A model generated the notes under the pieces. It ran no database searches. It saw only the letters and a list, made by a program, of their open reading frames with translations, and was not told the DNA's origin. A DNA stretch of 64,000 nucleotides from NCBI RefSeq assembly GCF_954871325.1, contig NC_088776.1:57994954-58058953 (forward strand), read 5' to 3'. Both the position numbers and the translations under genes were made by a program. This document shows, piece after piece, positions 1-13,587 of this stretch. Position 1 is the first letter of the stretch. Every line of letters starts with the position of its first letter. The DNA comes from Gordionus sp. m RMFG-2023. Its lineage: Eukaryota > Nematomorpha > Gordioida > Chordodea > Parachordodidae.

Positions 1-369
1 CAAAGATTTAATGATAATTTATGGATCGGCACAAATATTTTTGTTTTCCTCCAAAATTAAAATACGAATGGAATTATTTTATCTTACGGTGTGGGATGAT
101 TTCGGGAGGAGATCTGCAGGCCCGACCCGACCCGACGATAACGGACCAAACGGGGATCCTAAAACCGATTCTTTGTAAGCAAGTCAGGAAAGACAAAAGA
201 GTTCTAGTTACTAACCCGAGCTTGACCTATAAAAAAAACCTTTGTGCCGATGGTAATTTAATTTTTGGCAGATAAGGTAATTTAATGACCGAAGATTTTC
301 CCTAAAAACATATAAACGGTTATATTGGTTGTAGTTTTTGACTTACTTATTTTTTTTCTCACTTTCCAG
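1..369. other. Intronic sequence upstream of first visible zinc-finger exon
   Basis: No exon with a usable splice context is visible. Around 115-170 there is a GC-rich patch of repeated CCCGA motifs, a composition seen in several dispersed patches of this window (7.65, 32.5, 52.1 and 60.6-61.1 kb), so it is probably a repeat fragment rather than coding. The stretch ends in a pyrimidine-rich tract and the acceptor CCAG at 366..369. Confidence 0.5.
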
Positions 370-3300
370 AAAAGTTCGAAAATCAAGACGAAAATTGGGG
401 ATCGCTACGCAACGGAAATCACGTGGAGTCAGAGGCGTATAATAATCTTCCCGCTTTAAACGGACCTCTAGGGAAAGATGAAATGGGTATGTTTTATTTT
501 TTTTTAGAAAAAGTAAAAAAAGTGAAAATTAGATTTTTTTTGAAACATTTATTAATTCTCCCATATTTCCAAAACTAAAAGAAGATCAAAATACGGAAGA
601 TTTTGAAGAAACGAAATTGAAAACTTTACTTATGGCCAGCCCGGAACGTGACGCCCAACTAAATGGGCACCACGATGAAAAGGACACTGTCGCGGGAAAG
701 GAAAACCATAACGGGTTTTTAAACGGCATTGATGGTTCGACTAAACACCAAGAAACTGGATACGAAAATGACGAGTTTGTATTATATTATTTGTATTTCG
801 GGGGAAAGGGGGCGCTATATACGATGCGGGAAGAAACGCTATATTTTGTATAGGCACTTATGCGTCCCAGTAGACGTTATGATTCTCTCTTTTTATATTT
901 ATAAATTTCTCAATTATCTATATTAATATAATAAAGGCGAAAATCGATTCATAAAGATTACCATAGTAGCACTCACCTTACGCCGCCACCTAGTTTATCC
1001 ATAGCTGACTACCACCCTCTAGCGGAAGAATATTTGAACCCTTTCAGCGATCGACTCAAGGGTGATCATTTCTCCACCTATAATCACCTGTACCAAAATT
1101 TCTTCGCCGATAAAAATTATCGAGACTTTCTGAATGACGGTGGTCACATGGTACCCAAAATAAACGAAGAGGAGACCAAGATTGGCCAAATGTTTCTCAA
1201 GGAAAAAAGGAATCACGGAGAAAAAGCTCGCGACGAAAATAAAGTTTTTATATTTATTTTTTAAGCAGTAGCGCTCAAAAGAAGCGACATTAATTCCATT
1301 TCTATCTAATTACTATGCTTTATTTATGATAGTAAATGTTAACCTTATCATCTTCTATTCAACATTAACACATATCTTTTTTTTTATTAAAAATATTATC
1401 CACCATTTTGATATATCGGATCGTCTAATTTTACGATATCGACGATAACTGACATTTTTTAAAATCCGTATTTGGAAGATGATAAGAATATTTTTACAAA
1501 CACGCTATAATGCACTAAATTTATTTTAAAATAGTAAAAAAAATATAATTAATCTATTTTTATTTTATTTATATTAAATTTATAAATAAATTGAGGGAAA
1601 AATATAAATTAGCAGCAGTTTCTTTCTCGTGGGCTTAGAAATTTGTGAAAGACTTATTTTTATAAATCTAGAAAGAAAAAGAAAGGAAGGAAGGGCTTAG
1701 TACCATGAATGGCTAACCGTGCCTTCCGTATAAAAAATAGTAAATCACAAACTTATAAACAACAATCTTTAACCTTTTTAAACCTAGCTTATTTATTTAT
1801 TTATTGCTATATAGATTTTAAACGAGAACAAGCTATCCTTAAACAAAGACACCATCACGGACACGGAAATGAACGGCGAAGAAAGCAGAGGACGAATCCA
1901 CGCGGATGGGGACGAGATAGTCGGTCGGCCTTACAGCTGTAACGAATGCGGTTTTTCCTTCACCAATAAATCGAATTGCGATAGACATATGAGGTTTGAA
2001 ATCAAAAAATGAGTCACACATGGCGGAAATCTATTTTAATTACAATATTATGCTAAAATTATACAAATCAATCATTTGGAGTTGATCCTCAATGCTTCCC
2101 CTTTATTACGACTAAGCCAATTCTATTGTTAAAGCTCTGTAGGTTCACCGATAACTTGGTTCAGGCCAAAATTTAAAAACATTTCGGTCTCGGGCCTAGA
2201 AATTGAAAAAAAATGAATTCGATGGGCTCCAACCATGATAGAACATATGATTTAATGGATAATACCATTGGATATTGTTTGTATTTAGTTATTTGAATAT
2301 ATATATATATTTATTTGTACTTAGGAAAAAGCATGGGTATTTAGGTAAAAGGGAGATTCAAAATGGTCAAAGGTTGCTTTCCTATTTGCAGCAATCGGCC
2401 ACGACGGGCTATCGCAAAGAAGAAAGAAAGGAAAATCAAAAGTTTGTTTTGCATTTTTTTTCCCAAAAAAGTGATTTTAAACAAAAATTAATAAGTTTAA
2501 GAACATTTATTTTGGAAATTTGGAGTTAGCGTGCGTGCCCAGAGATTCTAAACCCCTCTATGCCAGTGATGACCTCTTGAAAATTTTATTCCCCCACCCC
2601 CTCATACCTAATCAAAATTAGCAAAAGGAGTACAAATCCCGGGGCTTGCATGTAGAGCCATGCCGATCAGCTTAAAAATATTTTTTTAAATAGGGGATGG
2701 GGAAAAAATTGATTATTCACAGTTTTGTATTTTCTTTGTATAAATATCGCTTTTCTGGTTTCCATGATCAGGGTTCCTCCATAATCCGTAGAGTTTTGAA
2801 GTGAATTTTTTTTAATGATCAAAAAAATCTTTTAAATTTTCATTGGTACTCTAAGCCGTTATCACCTCTCCCCTCCATGTTAAAACAGAAAGTAGGATTA
2901 TGCATGTCCCATTTTCTATTGATTATATCATATCGTCACACTCTTTCTCTCTATCACTTATTTATTTATAGAAAAATTTTATACATCCATAGTTATTTTA
3001 GAATAAATACCATTCATAATTTATGTTTGTTGAGGTATTGTATGAGTGGTGGCGTTGTTAGAAAGAAAGCAAGGGTGCCCAAACTTCCTGAAATATTTAG
3101 CGAATTTCCTGAAAATTTTTAATTTTTAAAAATGTTTGGTAACATCAACTATAATAAGACTTTTATAATATTTTTTTTTCCCCAAAAAAACGATTTTTTA
3201 TTACTTATAGAATTTATTGCTGCCTTGTATGTAACGAAACCACATCCTTCCTTCACCACGATTCAGCCATAAGACACATTGTGCTTAAACATCCTGAGGT

Positions 3301-6300
3301 ATGAATTTAATTTATGAAATGAATGAGAAATAAAATAAGAAAGAAAAAATAATTTTTTAAAAAAAATAAATAAAAAGGAAAATCAGTTTTCTTTATTTAT
3401 TCCATAAAATTTATCCCTTTTTAGGTGGATAACATACTTTCTCACATAAGTCCTGGCCCGGAGCAAATTAAGAACCCTCCCCCTCCATTTTCTCGTTCCA
3501 CCACACTTTCCTCTTCGCGAGATGGCGATACCGACAGCCCAGAAGCTGAGAGAAAATCGGAAAACGTATTCGACAGAAGTTTTAACGGCTACAATTACAG
3601 TAATAATCGCAATAATAACTCGGCCCTTTGCAACGACTACAAAGCATCCGAGGACTACTTTTTCCCGCTTATCGCGAACCACCATAGCACGAATACAAAT
3701 ATTGGTATGGCGGATCATAAAAAATTAGCTAGCCCAAGCTTGTTATGCAGGGAAGGGAGTTATCCGACCACCAAACCAAACGATTTGCCTCTTATGCCTC
3801 CCTACCCCGCGTACCTTTCAACCCAGGTTTGATGTGGTCTTTTATTAATAATATATCTATATACCCTGAGTCTCATTCGAATTTTTTATTTTCCTTCTCT
3901 TTCGGAGTTTTATATCATGTTTAAAAAGAATTTCCCTTCTAATGGAAAAATAATTTTAAAATATTTCGTCAATACAAAAAAAAGGGTTACCCACCTCACG
4001 TTTCGTCCACCACGCCTCCCTCCATGAATGCTTCACCATTTTATCAAGGTGTCAACAAACATTGGCTGAATAAATCCGCGTCGTTTAAAACCGCTCATTC
4101 TTTCAAAACTACGTGCCCCAATAAAAAAACAGTTATTCACCCCGATAATAAGGAGCATATCTATCCTCAATCTCCCAATTTACTCCGTGATCCGCCTCTC
4201 CCTATCGGACTTTCGAGAAATGAAAGGGACTATTTTAAGTTCCGCGATGAGGAAGAAAACGACCGGGATAACGTAAAAGAAGATAACAGAAGTCAAGAGG
4301 ACGAATACAGTGACAGCCAGGCATCGGAAGGAGAGCCATTCCTTCCTTTGAATAACAAGGAAGGGGAAGAACCCGATGATAGATTATTTTACGATAAAAC
4401 GGCCGGCGCTCCAAGCACAGATACCGACGCTCCCCTTGATCCCTCTAACCCCCAAACCACAAATACGCCATTTTTTGACCCCAGGGCAGTGCCTTACTGT
4501 ACCCCCGGCCCCAAAAAATTTGTGTGCGTCTATTGCCACAACACTTACTCCTCGAGGGGCAATGTTAACAGGCACATACGCAACACGCATTTTAAGATGA
4601 AACGCGCCACTAATCCGACCGCCACATCTGTCACGTCCGCCCTTACATCATTGGTGTCCAACGTTGCACATTTTCCCGCTGTTCTAAATGCCAAAATGGA
4701 GTATACAGGCAATGTCAATCACCTCTTGTTAGATACCATTGCCAAAAATAACGGTTTCGACAAGTTGCCTTCCCCACATAACAATGGTAAGAATGATGGC
4801 AGTAATCAAATATCCGCCACTAACCCTGGTGCCTTGATTACTCCCCCTCCTCCTTCCTCTTTTTATTATCAGCATACCCCTCAAGCGCTCATGGAGCAGT
4901 ACTACAGAAGGTATTTGGCTCAGCACTACCAACTTTCGTATCATGGGAACAATGCAGGAACTAAATTAAATCATTATCATAATGGCGGACCCGTTTTACC
5001 ACCATTTCCGCCCTCTTTAGGTATTGTTGTTTGTTTATACTTCATTTAATATAATATTTTACTCGGGGATTGGAAAATATATTTTTTTAAAAAATTAAAA
5101 TTGGGCTTTTATCCGATCCCTAACAATTGCTATATTCTAAAAAAAACTAATTGATTTGTCATCTAACATTATCATATAGCCATGCCGTTTTGTCCAAATC
5201 CTAACTTATAGTGCATACTCATTTGGCGTTTTCGATTTATATTGCGATACAAAAAAATAAATAACATAAGCATCCATGTTTAAATTAAGGCGATACATCG
5301 CAAACTAATTTGCATTTTTTTTAAGAAAAATATTTTTGCGCAAAGAGAGAATAGCGCCAGTTGATACCATTTGAATTATTTGCGATTCAACATACGTCAA
5401 AATCGCACCAATTTGAACGCACTATAAGCTTGTGTAATTATATTATTAAATATAAGCTCGCAATGAATCATCACTGATTACAAGATTATCGAAAAGAAAA
5501 TTTAAAATTATATAAGGTGGTTTAGGGTTGGGCAAATTTATCTGAAAATGACATTTTTGTTAAGTTACAAAATACTTTCAAAGTTACATTTATTTTAAAA
5601 TATCGTTCTGATGCGATAAACCAGTAGCATAAAATTACAAACACCACCAATAAATACCCTTCGCTATAAAAAAATATTAAATATTTAAATATGACTTGAG
5701 GACGCAATCAATTGGTATTAGATAAAATAATCGAGGTTTCGTAACCCTCCGCTGCCACCATGTTAAGGTTGGCAGGCTGTAATAATCTAAGTTTGTTGAT
5801 AAATGTCGACGATTTCTTGGATCGGATTCAGTGCATATTGATTGTAGTTTAGAAAATATGTCATCTGATAAATTATGTAGTAAGGTCATGTCGTTATCGT
5901 CATCTGTGCTGTTATTATTTTTAAAAATAAGTTCAATTTTAGTTAAATATGTATCAATGTTTCCTATATATTTAGGAAATTCGCATTTATATAATATAGT
6001 ATCATTCGAAACAGTGGGTTTTTTGTCTTCCACCATATTTAATTAATTGTAAAAAAAAAATTTCTTGTTTTTTTTAATATTATTTATTTATTTTATTTTT
6101 AGAAATGTGAAATAATTAATATAAAATTTATCTTAATAATTTAATAAAATTTTAATTTACAAGGAAATTTACATAGATAGCCGCTGCCACCATGTTATGG
6201 TTGGCAGGGATAAGAACAAAATTAAGAAAGTGTTTTAAAATTTTTATTTTAATATAAAGATGAATTTCATATTATTTCACATTTCTAAAAATAAAATAAA

Positions 6301-9300
6301 TAAATAATATTTTTAAAAAAACAGGAAGAAATTTTTTTTTTATAATTAATTAAATATGGTGGACGACAAAAAACCCACTGATTCTAATAATACTATTTTA
6401 TATAAATGGGAATTTCCTAAATATATAGGAAACATTGATACATATTTAACTAAAATTGAACTTATTTTTAAAAATAATAACAGCACAGATGACGATAACG
6501 CCACGACCTTCTACATAATTTACCAGATGACGTATTTTCTAAACTACAATCAATATGCACTGAATCCGATCTCAAGAAATCGTCGACACTTATCAACACA
6601 GGATAATGTTTTTTAGTGTTCTTTATCAAGCTAGAGCAAGTCAATACGAGTTTAAAACTATTCATTAAAAACCAAAAAAAATGTAATTTCTCGATGACCA
6701 CTTTTTCAAAAAGTTTGGTATGCTAGCGCCATTCTTGAAATTGAGGAGTTTTTATCAATCCTGCTAAAAAATACAGTATTTATATTATACTACTGCAGAA
6801 TAAGTTAATATCGTATTATATTTCAGGAATATTTCCTATGTTTCGGATATTTACGAAGTATATTTGAATGGCGAATTTCTAAGATATTGAAGATTTGAAA
6901 CTTAATATCATTCGAAATGACCTCTTTAAAAATAATTTAGTTATTATGTTATAATATTATCAATTTTTTTAATGCATTGAGGTTCCTAGAATTGTAGAAT
7001 GAAAATTTTCTCTCGACAAATTTTTTTTTGAGCTTTCATAAAAATGCATTCTGTATCTACTTTTTATTATATTCCCCTTAATCAATTATCTGAAAGTATG
7101 TGGCATCTAGAATCTCAGATTCTTTATGATGAATTAAATGGATGGACCATATAATAAATATTTTGTCATATAAATTTATGATTTTTTTCCTTTTCAAGAT
7201 GATTTTCTATTGTTTTGAAAGAGGTATCAGATCACCATCATTTGTTGTGTAATGTTATCTTCTACAATTACAAAATAAATATGAAATTTTTAAAAAATAT
7301 ATCAAGGTTACATTTCTAAGTATCTCAGTAAATATGATAATAACCCGAATTGTACCTATAACTTTGGTCGACTCGAACCGGCCCTAGTGGAATTTTTATC
7401 AGGTTTTACGCCCGGTACTTAATTATTTTTACCCGATAAAAGTCTAATTATCAAAACTTCGACCCTATCCGGAAAATTTTCTGCGCCAACCTCGCACATG
7501 CCTTTTTTTAGAGGACAATTCCATATTTTAACAATAACATTATAGGGACGAAAAAGAAATAAATGAGTGTATAACTTTAAAATAGATGGATTATTTTAAT
7601 AGAAAGAATAATTACCATATTCCTTATCCAAGATTCAAATTTATTAAAAATGGAGACCCGCAGGCCGCGGAAACCCGTCCCGCCCCCAAAATGGTACGAT
7701 TTTAAAAAATTTTCGGTCGGGTCGTAAAATACTCTAAGATAAAAATCCAAGGCCCGGAGACTTGGAACAGAAATAAGAAAGAAAAATACGATATAGTATC
7801 GAATGGGCCTAACGCCGATATTCTTAAAAATATGGAATCGATACATTCACGATTAATAACATTTTTTTTATTTTAAAACCCATTCATTAATTGCAGATCC
7901 AACTCGGGCTCAACAAATATTTGCCGCCGATTATGAAATGAAAAGGAAGCATAATTATGATGATCACGATAACGTCAAACAAGAATATGAATTATCTTAT
8001 GGTAATGAAGCGGAAGAAGATACCAAAAAGGCATCTCCTGACCAGGTGGAGCATTTGACGAATAAGGAAATAGCGAACTTAGGCAATAATGGCATCCTAC
8101 CTTCCGAAAACGAAGGTGACAGTGATGAGCAAGCCGATAAAGATGATGAAAGAAGGACGCCTGAAATGGGTTCCGAACAAAATCATGGTATAGTAGGAAA
8201 TAAATAAAAATATTGCGATTTATATTTCACTTTTATTTCTTCTTGTTTGTTACAAAGTATCCCAAATGAATAATTACCCAACATTTATTATTATTAATTT
8301 TTAGTGGTTTTAAACCTTTTCCCATGATATAAATATTTTATTTCCGACTCCTCGTAAAGACACCAATGACAACGACGCGAAAAATAAGGATACCGCTAAT
8401 GTCAATAAAGATAGCTACCAACACTTTGATGGCCCCGAAAATAGGCTCACTACAGTGCCCTCTTTTGAATGCAGCGAGTGCGGGCTCGTATTTGCGGCCA
8501 TGTCTAGTCTGAACCGACATTTATGTGGGAAACACGGACTAGAGAATAATAAGACTATTGACAAAGCGGGCGGGGGAGAAGATTCTGACAAAATGACAAT
8601 TTCGGAAGATTTAGATACTCGCGATCTTTCCGATAATCTAAAGGAGAAAAATAATGAGGATAAATCGGGATTACTTTCCAACACCACCCATACCTCTCCC
8701 CAATTCCCTTTTCCTACTAAAATTAACATTCCAGATGGCGATAACGTAAACTTAAGCAAGGAACCCGAATTTTTTTCCTTGCTAAGCAAAGCTGCCCTAC
8801 CGACTTATTATAAAGGCTTATTGCAATATGCACAGCATAATAATTACGGTTCGACGGAGTATCTTAACTTGAAACAGCAGCCTATCAAGACTCCACCGAG
8901 CCACAACAACCAATCCCATCCTCACATAAATGCGCATAATACCCATAATAAGAATCATCATCATAATCAAATTAATAACTCCGGCAACGCTACGAGCAAT
9001 AATAACGGCAGTGGCAACCATTGGATTTGCACGATTTGTGGGACCACATTTTCCCTTAAGCATTCTCTCATCCGTCATCATAAACGCCACTCCGCCCGAA
9101 GTCCACAGGACCCCCACAATTTCTCACCGCTCGAGGATATGCTCAACTATTCGACCAAATACCTCGGCTTCAGAAATCCTGCAAATTCTCACCAAAATCC
9201 TAACAATTCCAAGGCTAATTTTAACCCCGATACTCCCAAAGCATTTTCTGAAACGAAGGGCTTTAACAACACGAAGGCTTACAACACCTCTAATAAAACC

Positions 9301-9513
9301 GGATGGGCTCGAAATAGTTATGAAGGAGGGCGAATGAACCATAAAGCGGCCATGGATCTATACAAGGCTATGGCGGCTAAGGAGTACTATTCCCAGTTTT
9401 TCCTACCGCCACCCTCATTTATGACAGGAGGGGAAAGGGACCCGGAAAAGGCTACTGGGAAAGCGAGTATAGTAATACCCTCCCCGCCACCACTTTCATT
9501 TTCTTCCACTTAA
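370..9513 (+). CDS. C2H2 zinc-finger protein gene, nine exons, 5' end outside window
   Basis: Hand-spliced exons: 370-486, 582-792, 967-1243, 1815-1993, 3211-3298, 3425-3826, 3985-5020, 7897-8187, 8360-9513 (TAA). Every junction has GT/AG and the phases agree throughout, which supports the model; the 792/967 junction is the least certain. About 1,250 residues are visible. Five fingers: CNECGFSFTNKSNCDRHM (exon 4; its H is followed by IYC, so it may be C2HC) with CLVCNETTSF...RHIVLKH next to it, the pair interrupted by a 1.2-kb intron; FVCVYCHNTYSSRGNVNRH (exon 7); FECSECGLVFAAMSSLNRH and WICTICGTTFSLKHSLIRH (exon 9). Between them lie acidic, Asn/His- and Pro-rich, probably disordered stretches. 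Likely a nuclear DNA-binding regulator (inference). Dispersed single and paired fingers recall RREB1/Hindsight-type factors, but I cannot establish orthology. The largest intron (5021-7896) holds gag-like fossils. Confidence 0.88.
1994..3210. other. Intron of the zinc-finger gene, no gene seen
   Basis: AT-rich spacer between the two halves of the first finger pair. Short open frames here have no splice context or recognisable motif. No repeat family of the window is recognised in it. Confidence 0.5.
5677..6650. mobile_element. Inverted pair of gag-like retroelement fossils
   Basis: Two related fragments lie head to head inside the 2.9-kb intron of the zinc-finger gene: one on the minus strand (about 5755-6046) and one on the plus strand (about 6265-6616). 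Both begin with a peptide like MV[ED]DKKPT and share KYIGNIDTYLTKIELIFKNN. The inverted identity extends upstream of the ATG, with about 150 bp between the arms. A GCTGCCACCATGTTA motif lies near both copies in direct orientation. The protein resembles the N-terminal part of LTR-retroelement Gag by its general pattern only, and the 19.4-kb fossil looks related. Both copies are broken fragments without recognisable LTRs or pol. Family assignment is inference. Confidence 0.55.
6700..7896. other. Remainder of large zinc-finger intron
   Basis: AT-rich DNA with no gene seen. GC-rich CCGGCCC/GGTCGGG patches at about 7360-7480 and 7650-7760 look like fragments of a dispersed repeat. The acceptor TTGCAG at 7891-7896 begins the next exon. 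Confidence 0.5.
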
Positions 9514-12500
9514 ATCATTTGGTTTATAAATAATTTTATATAAAGTATCAAAACATTATTATAAAAAAAAGCTCAAAAATTTCAAATCGGTTCTTTATTT
9601 TTGTATTTATAGATATCAAAATTATTATTCAATTTATACAATATCGAGTCCAATTAGTTCTCTTCCATATTTTTTCTTCTTCTGACTAACTTATTTTGAA
9701 TTACCCTGCCCCCCTCCCCCCATAATTCTATTTAACATATAACCCCCCCCCCCCCCATCCTTTTCCTATACCCGTTTAAATATTTATTAGACTTATAGAT
9801 AGACGAATTAATTATTTGCTCATAAAAACACCTATTTAAAATTACCTTTGATGAATTTTTTTTTTAAAAAAAGAACATTTTCTAATTTATATTTATAGTA
9901 TATACAATATATATATATATATATATCTAAATTTTTCACACTTACCATTCCAAAACTTTTAAACGAAGTTCATAATATTATCTATCATAATTATATATAT
10001 ATATATATATGATAAATTTCACTTTATTTATAGATATTTTTAAAATGGAAATATAATTATAACTTTTTACCATAAATGTAATAATATTTTATATATTATA
10101 TAATGAAAAAAAAAGTTAAATTACTATTTTTGCAAAAGATATTATATAAATAAGATTCATTAATATTTTTTTCGGGCCATTATAATAAATATATTTTAAG
10201 AAATTAGTGGATATATCCTTATAAATTATGAATAACAAATTTGCTAATGTTTATTCTTGTATAACAATATCTTAAGAATTAACGGAAACATCGCCAGATT
10301 TTTTTATGTGCATCCTATAATTAAAGAATTAATTAAGAAAATCAGATAAATAATAAGTATACATTATTTGGAAGATTTTGAAAGATATAATAAATATATA
10401 AATTTTGATAATCACATATTGAGTGTCAGTGACTTAAGAAGATAGGTCTAAATTACTGACTTATACTTACATTACAAAGTTCACAATTACAAAGTATTCC
10501 AATCATTTGAGTATATTTCATCATATTAATATTTATTAACTTATACAAAATTGGCTGAATATAAAAATACATTTTAAGGCATCGTATACCACCCGATGGA
10601 ATAACCAAATAAATTCAAAACAGTATATACATTATATATATATAATAGCTGGAAGATGTCCTGGAATAATTATTTTTTGAAAAATTATTAGGAGTTTTAA
10701 ATTGTCGTATATAGAAATACCGGTAGCGTTATAAGTCCGGGTGGAAATATAATATTATATGATTTAACAAATGAAACCCTTCCAAAATTGTTAAATTAAA
10801 TTAGTTATGATGGATATGAATAAACTTAGGGGCAAATTTTTTTTAATTGGAGCAATTTTAGATCATGTTTACCTGAGCTAAAAGCCAATATTATGAAATC
10901 TTATTTATATTTTTCATTTTGTTTTAGTTTTATAAAATATCAAGTTTTTAATAAATAAAAAAATATATATATTGCAATAAAAATAATCATTGTTAGCCAC
11001 TCCCTAGGTATAGCCCGGAAAGGAAAAAAGGATCTATAATAATGATGCCATTATGTCTCCAACAAATTTATTAAGGCGGAAGTTACCCCAAAAACTTGGA
11101 TACTTTTATGACGCTAATTAATCATATGGATTACCCTGCTGAAATAATTGTCAAACAATACATAATTCAATATATCAGGGAAATGAGCTAATGTAAAATC
11201 ATTCCTGAGACCTGCTCTGCTAACTATCTTGTTATAAGAAAAATTTCCTAATATTAATTCCTTGCAGCTCGATTGAGGGTTTATTTTTAGTGCCTAAATG
11301 TACCCGAAAAGAAATAACATGGATTATAAGAAGAAAATGAATTTTTTTTTATCGAATTTATTTAAGTAAAAGGTGATTGATAATGAAATATTATCCAAAA
11401 TAAATTGATGAAAAGTTTCAGATCATCTTTTACTATTTTTCAAAATAATTAACAACATTGATAATGTTATGATATATAATATTTCCAATGTTCCTCAAAC
11501 GCTGGAAGTAAGGCAAAATCCGATTTTCTTGGTCCTAGCTAGGCACGGCCAGGCCATATATTACATCAAATAACATAAAATGAACGCATTTTATAAAATG
11601 GAAATCACTAATTACTTTGTCCTTACTAAAGATTTACATATACAGAGCTGGTCTCGATCCGCTCTCGTCCAGCCCTTGGGCTGGACCAAAAGTAAGCCAA
11701 GAACATGATCGTGTGTCGATTTAAATTTTTCTACAAACTTGGGCCAGAGTTATTTTTTTCTAAAATATGGCGGGATTGGGCCTGAAGTTTTTACTAAGAT
11801 TAGTTGAATTTAAATCTAAATTGTCCACGTCATTCACATACCAACGTTATAGCGGAACGTTTAGTTGGAAACTTTTAAACTTAGCATCATGACTAAAAGA
11901 AAACGAAGAGGAATTAGTAACCAATTTAGCTAACCTCTCATACAATTATAGAAATGCACCGGGGTAAGAATACGAACAGAGCAGCAAAAATGCTATTAAA
12001 AATTAAAGCTAGAAACAAATATTTGAACGGGGGAACAGGAAGGAAAGGTTAGAATATTATACTCAAAAATTAGATACAAATGGAAAAGCGTGGTCGCGCA
12101 TAAAGGAAAATGGGGAAAAGGCATTAGCGTATTAGGATATAGCTACGATATGATGTAAGTATAGAGGGTAAGTAAAACGGAAATATTGATCAATTAAGGA
12201 AAAAGGAAGGAAGAGTATTTATTCGATAAGAGAACTGAAGATGATTTATTAGAAAAAAAGTATTGAATATATTTTAAACATAGTGGAGGGATTAAACAAT
12301 AGTTAAGAAATAACCCCAAAGAGAGTGAGGAGAAAATTACCAGTCAGAAATGTAGGAACTATTGCAGTGGTGTCAGGAACTTAAAGCAAGATTAAGGTCG
12401 ATATCCTACGAGAGTACGCATTAAACTTATATTTTTATCATTTACATTCAAAAATGGTTAACTTTATGAATATAAATAGTGGAATTTTGAAAGAATAAAA

Positions 12501-13060
12501 AATAATTTTGAGTTGGCTTTTTAGTACGAGAATATTTTTGATATTTACTACAAAACTACTATTATTTTAAGTTATAATATCAAACATATCATTTTAATTT
12601 GTCCTTATTATATATTTTACTATAGGAGTTAATAATTTGGAGATTAATTATTATAATTTTTATTTTTAGTCAATAAACAACATTTCAAAATAGAACACAT
12701 TTCACCAAAAAATGAATAAAACAAAAATATACCTATTTTCTTTGGCATCAAATCATAAAGTGATCTTCATTTTATAATAAATAAGATAGTTTCAGAAGTT
12801 ATTAGACATTCAATGATTTCATATTAACCCAAAAACAAATTATAAAATTCCGAATTAACACATTTTTGGGCCGACTTTTTTTTAAAAAAAAACATAAACT
12901 ATAAAGGGTCGGGCCTTACTTTTTTTTACAAGACCATGTCGTGCAATTAATATTTCATCAGGTCTCTACAGATTTTTTTACTTCCAGGTTGGCTTGAGCC
13001 AAGAAAATCATTTTTGCGAGCCTTTAACATCCTTATTATCACTTTATTATTTTTAGATAT
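9514..13060. other. Intergenic AT-rich stretch with simple repeats
   Basis: Holds poly-C tracts near 9706-9755 and (TA)n runs near 9905-9930 and 9990-10011. Between about 11880 and 12420 the base composition is less extreme and short frames on the plus strand look like decayed coding sequence, but no protein family can be named. No intact gene, tRNA or rRNA is seen. Confidence 0.45.
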
Positions 13061-13061
13061 A

Positions 13062-13165
13062 TAACAGGGGTTGCCATATCTCCCGCTTTTGGCGTAATCT
13101 CCCCATTTTTTATTTTAATATGTGCCCGCTTTCTCCCGTTTTTTTAACGATTTTCTTCCGATTTT
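13062..13165. repeat. hAT-type terminus fragment (CAGGGGTTGCCATATC)
   Basis: Begins CAGGGGTTGCCATATCTCCCGC and continues with several CCCGCTTT/CTCCCG motifs. It matches the end of the hAT copy at 41268 (CAGGGTTGCCATGTC) and the GCGGGAGAT-rich sequence at 47.15-47.25 kb. It therefore looks like the end of a related element. No transposase is seen beside it. Confidence 0.45.
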
Positions 13166-13410
13166 ATTTTTTAAAATATAAATATAATTAAAAATAGTTT
13201 GACAAATTTAGGCAACCATTTTTTTTTTAAATTTTAATTCAATCATACATTTAAAAGGTCATCTTGTTTTTGTCGCTCCAAAAATATATACCAAAAAAGT
13301 AATAAGTTAAGTTAATAGACTCTGTAAATTATTTTATTTATTTTGGAGAGAAAGGGGAGGGAAATGGATTAGAGTGGAAGATACGGAAATGAAGGAAAAT
13401 TTATTTATTA

Positions 13411-13583
13411 TCACATCACAGGAAAGAAAAACAACAGAAAGTGAATTAATTGATTGATAAATGGTTTTCAAACGGTCTTTTTTTAGAGATATTGAATATG
13501 TTCGCTAAAAAAAAAGACCGTTTGAAAACCATTTTATCAATCGATTAATTCACTTCCTGTTGTTTTTCTTTCCTGTGATGTGA
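13411..13583. repeat. 173-bp near-perfect inverted repeat (hairpin)
   Basis: Two arms of about 72 bases, starting TCACATCACAGGAAAG and ending in its complement, differ by about two substitutions and a few A/T-run length changes. They enclose a loop of about 25 bases. The arms contain CCGTTTGAAAACC and its complement. No open frame. A small foldback or MITE-like insertion is the simplest reading. It directly abuts the tRNA-like sequence that follows. Confidence 0.85.
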
Positions 13584-13587
13584 GATA

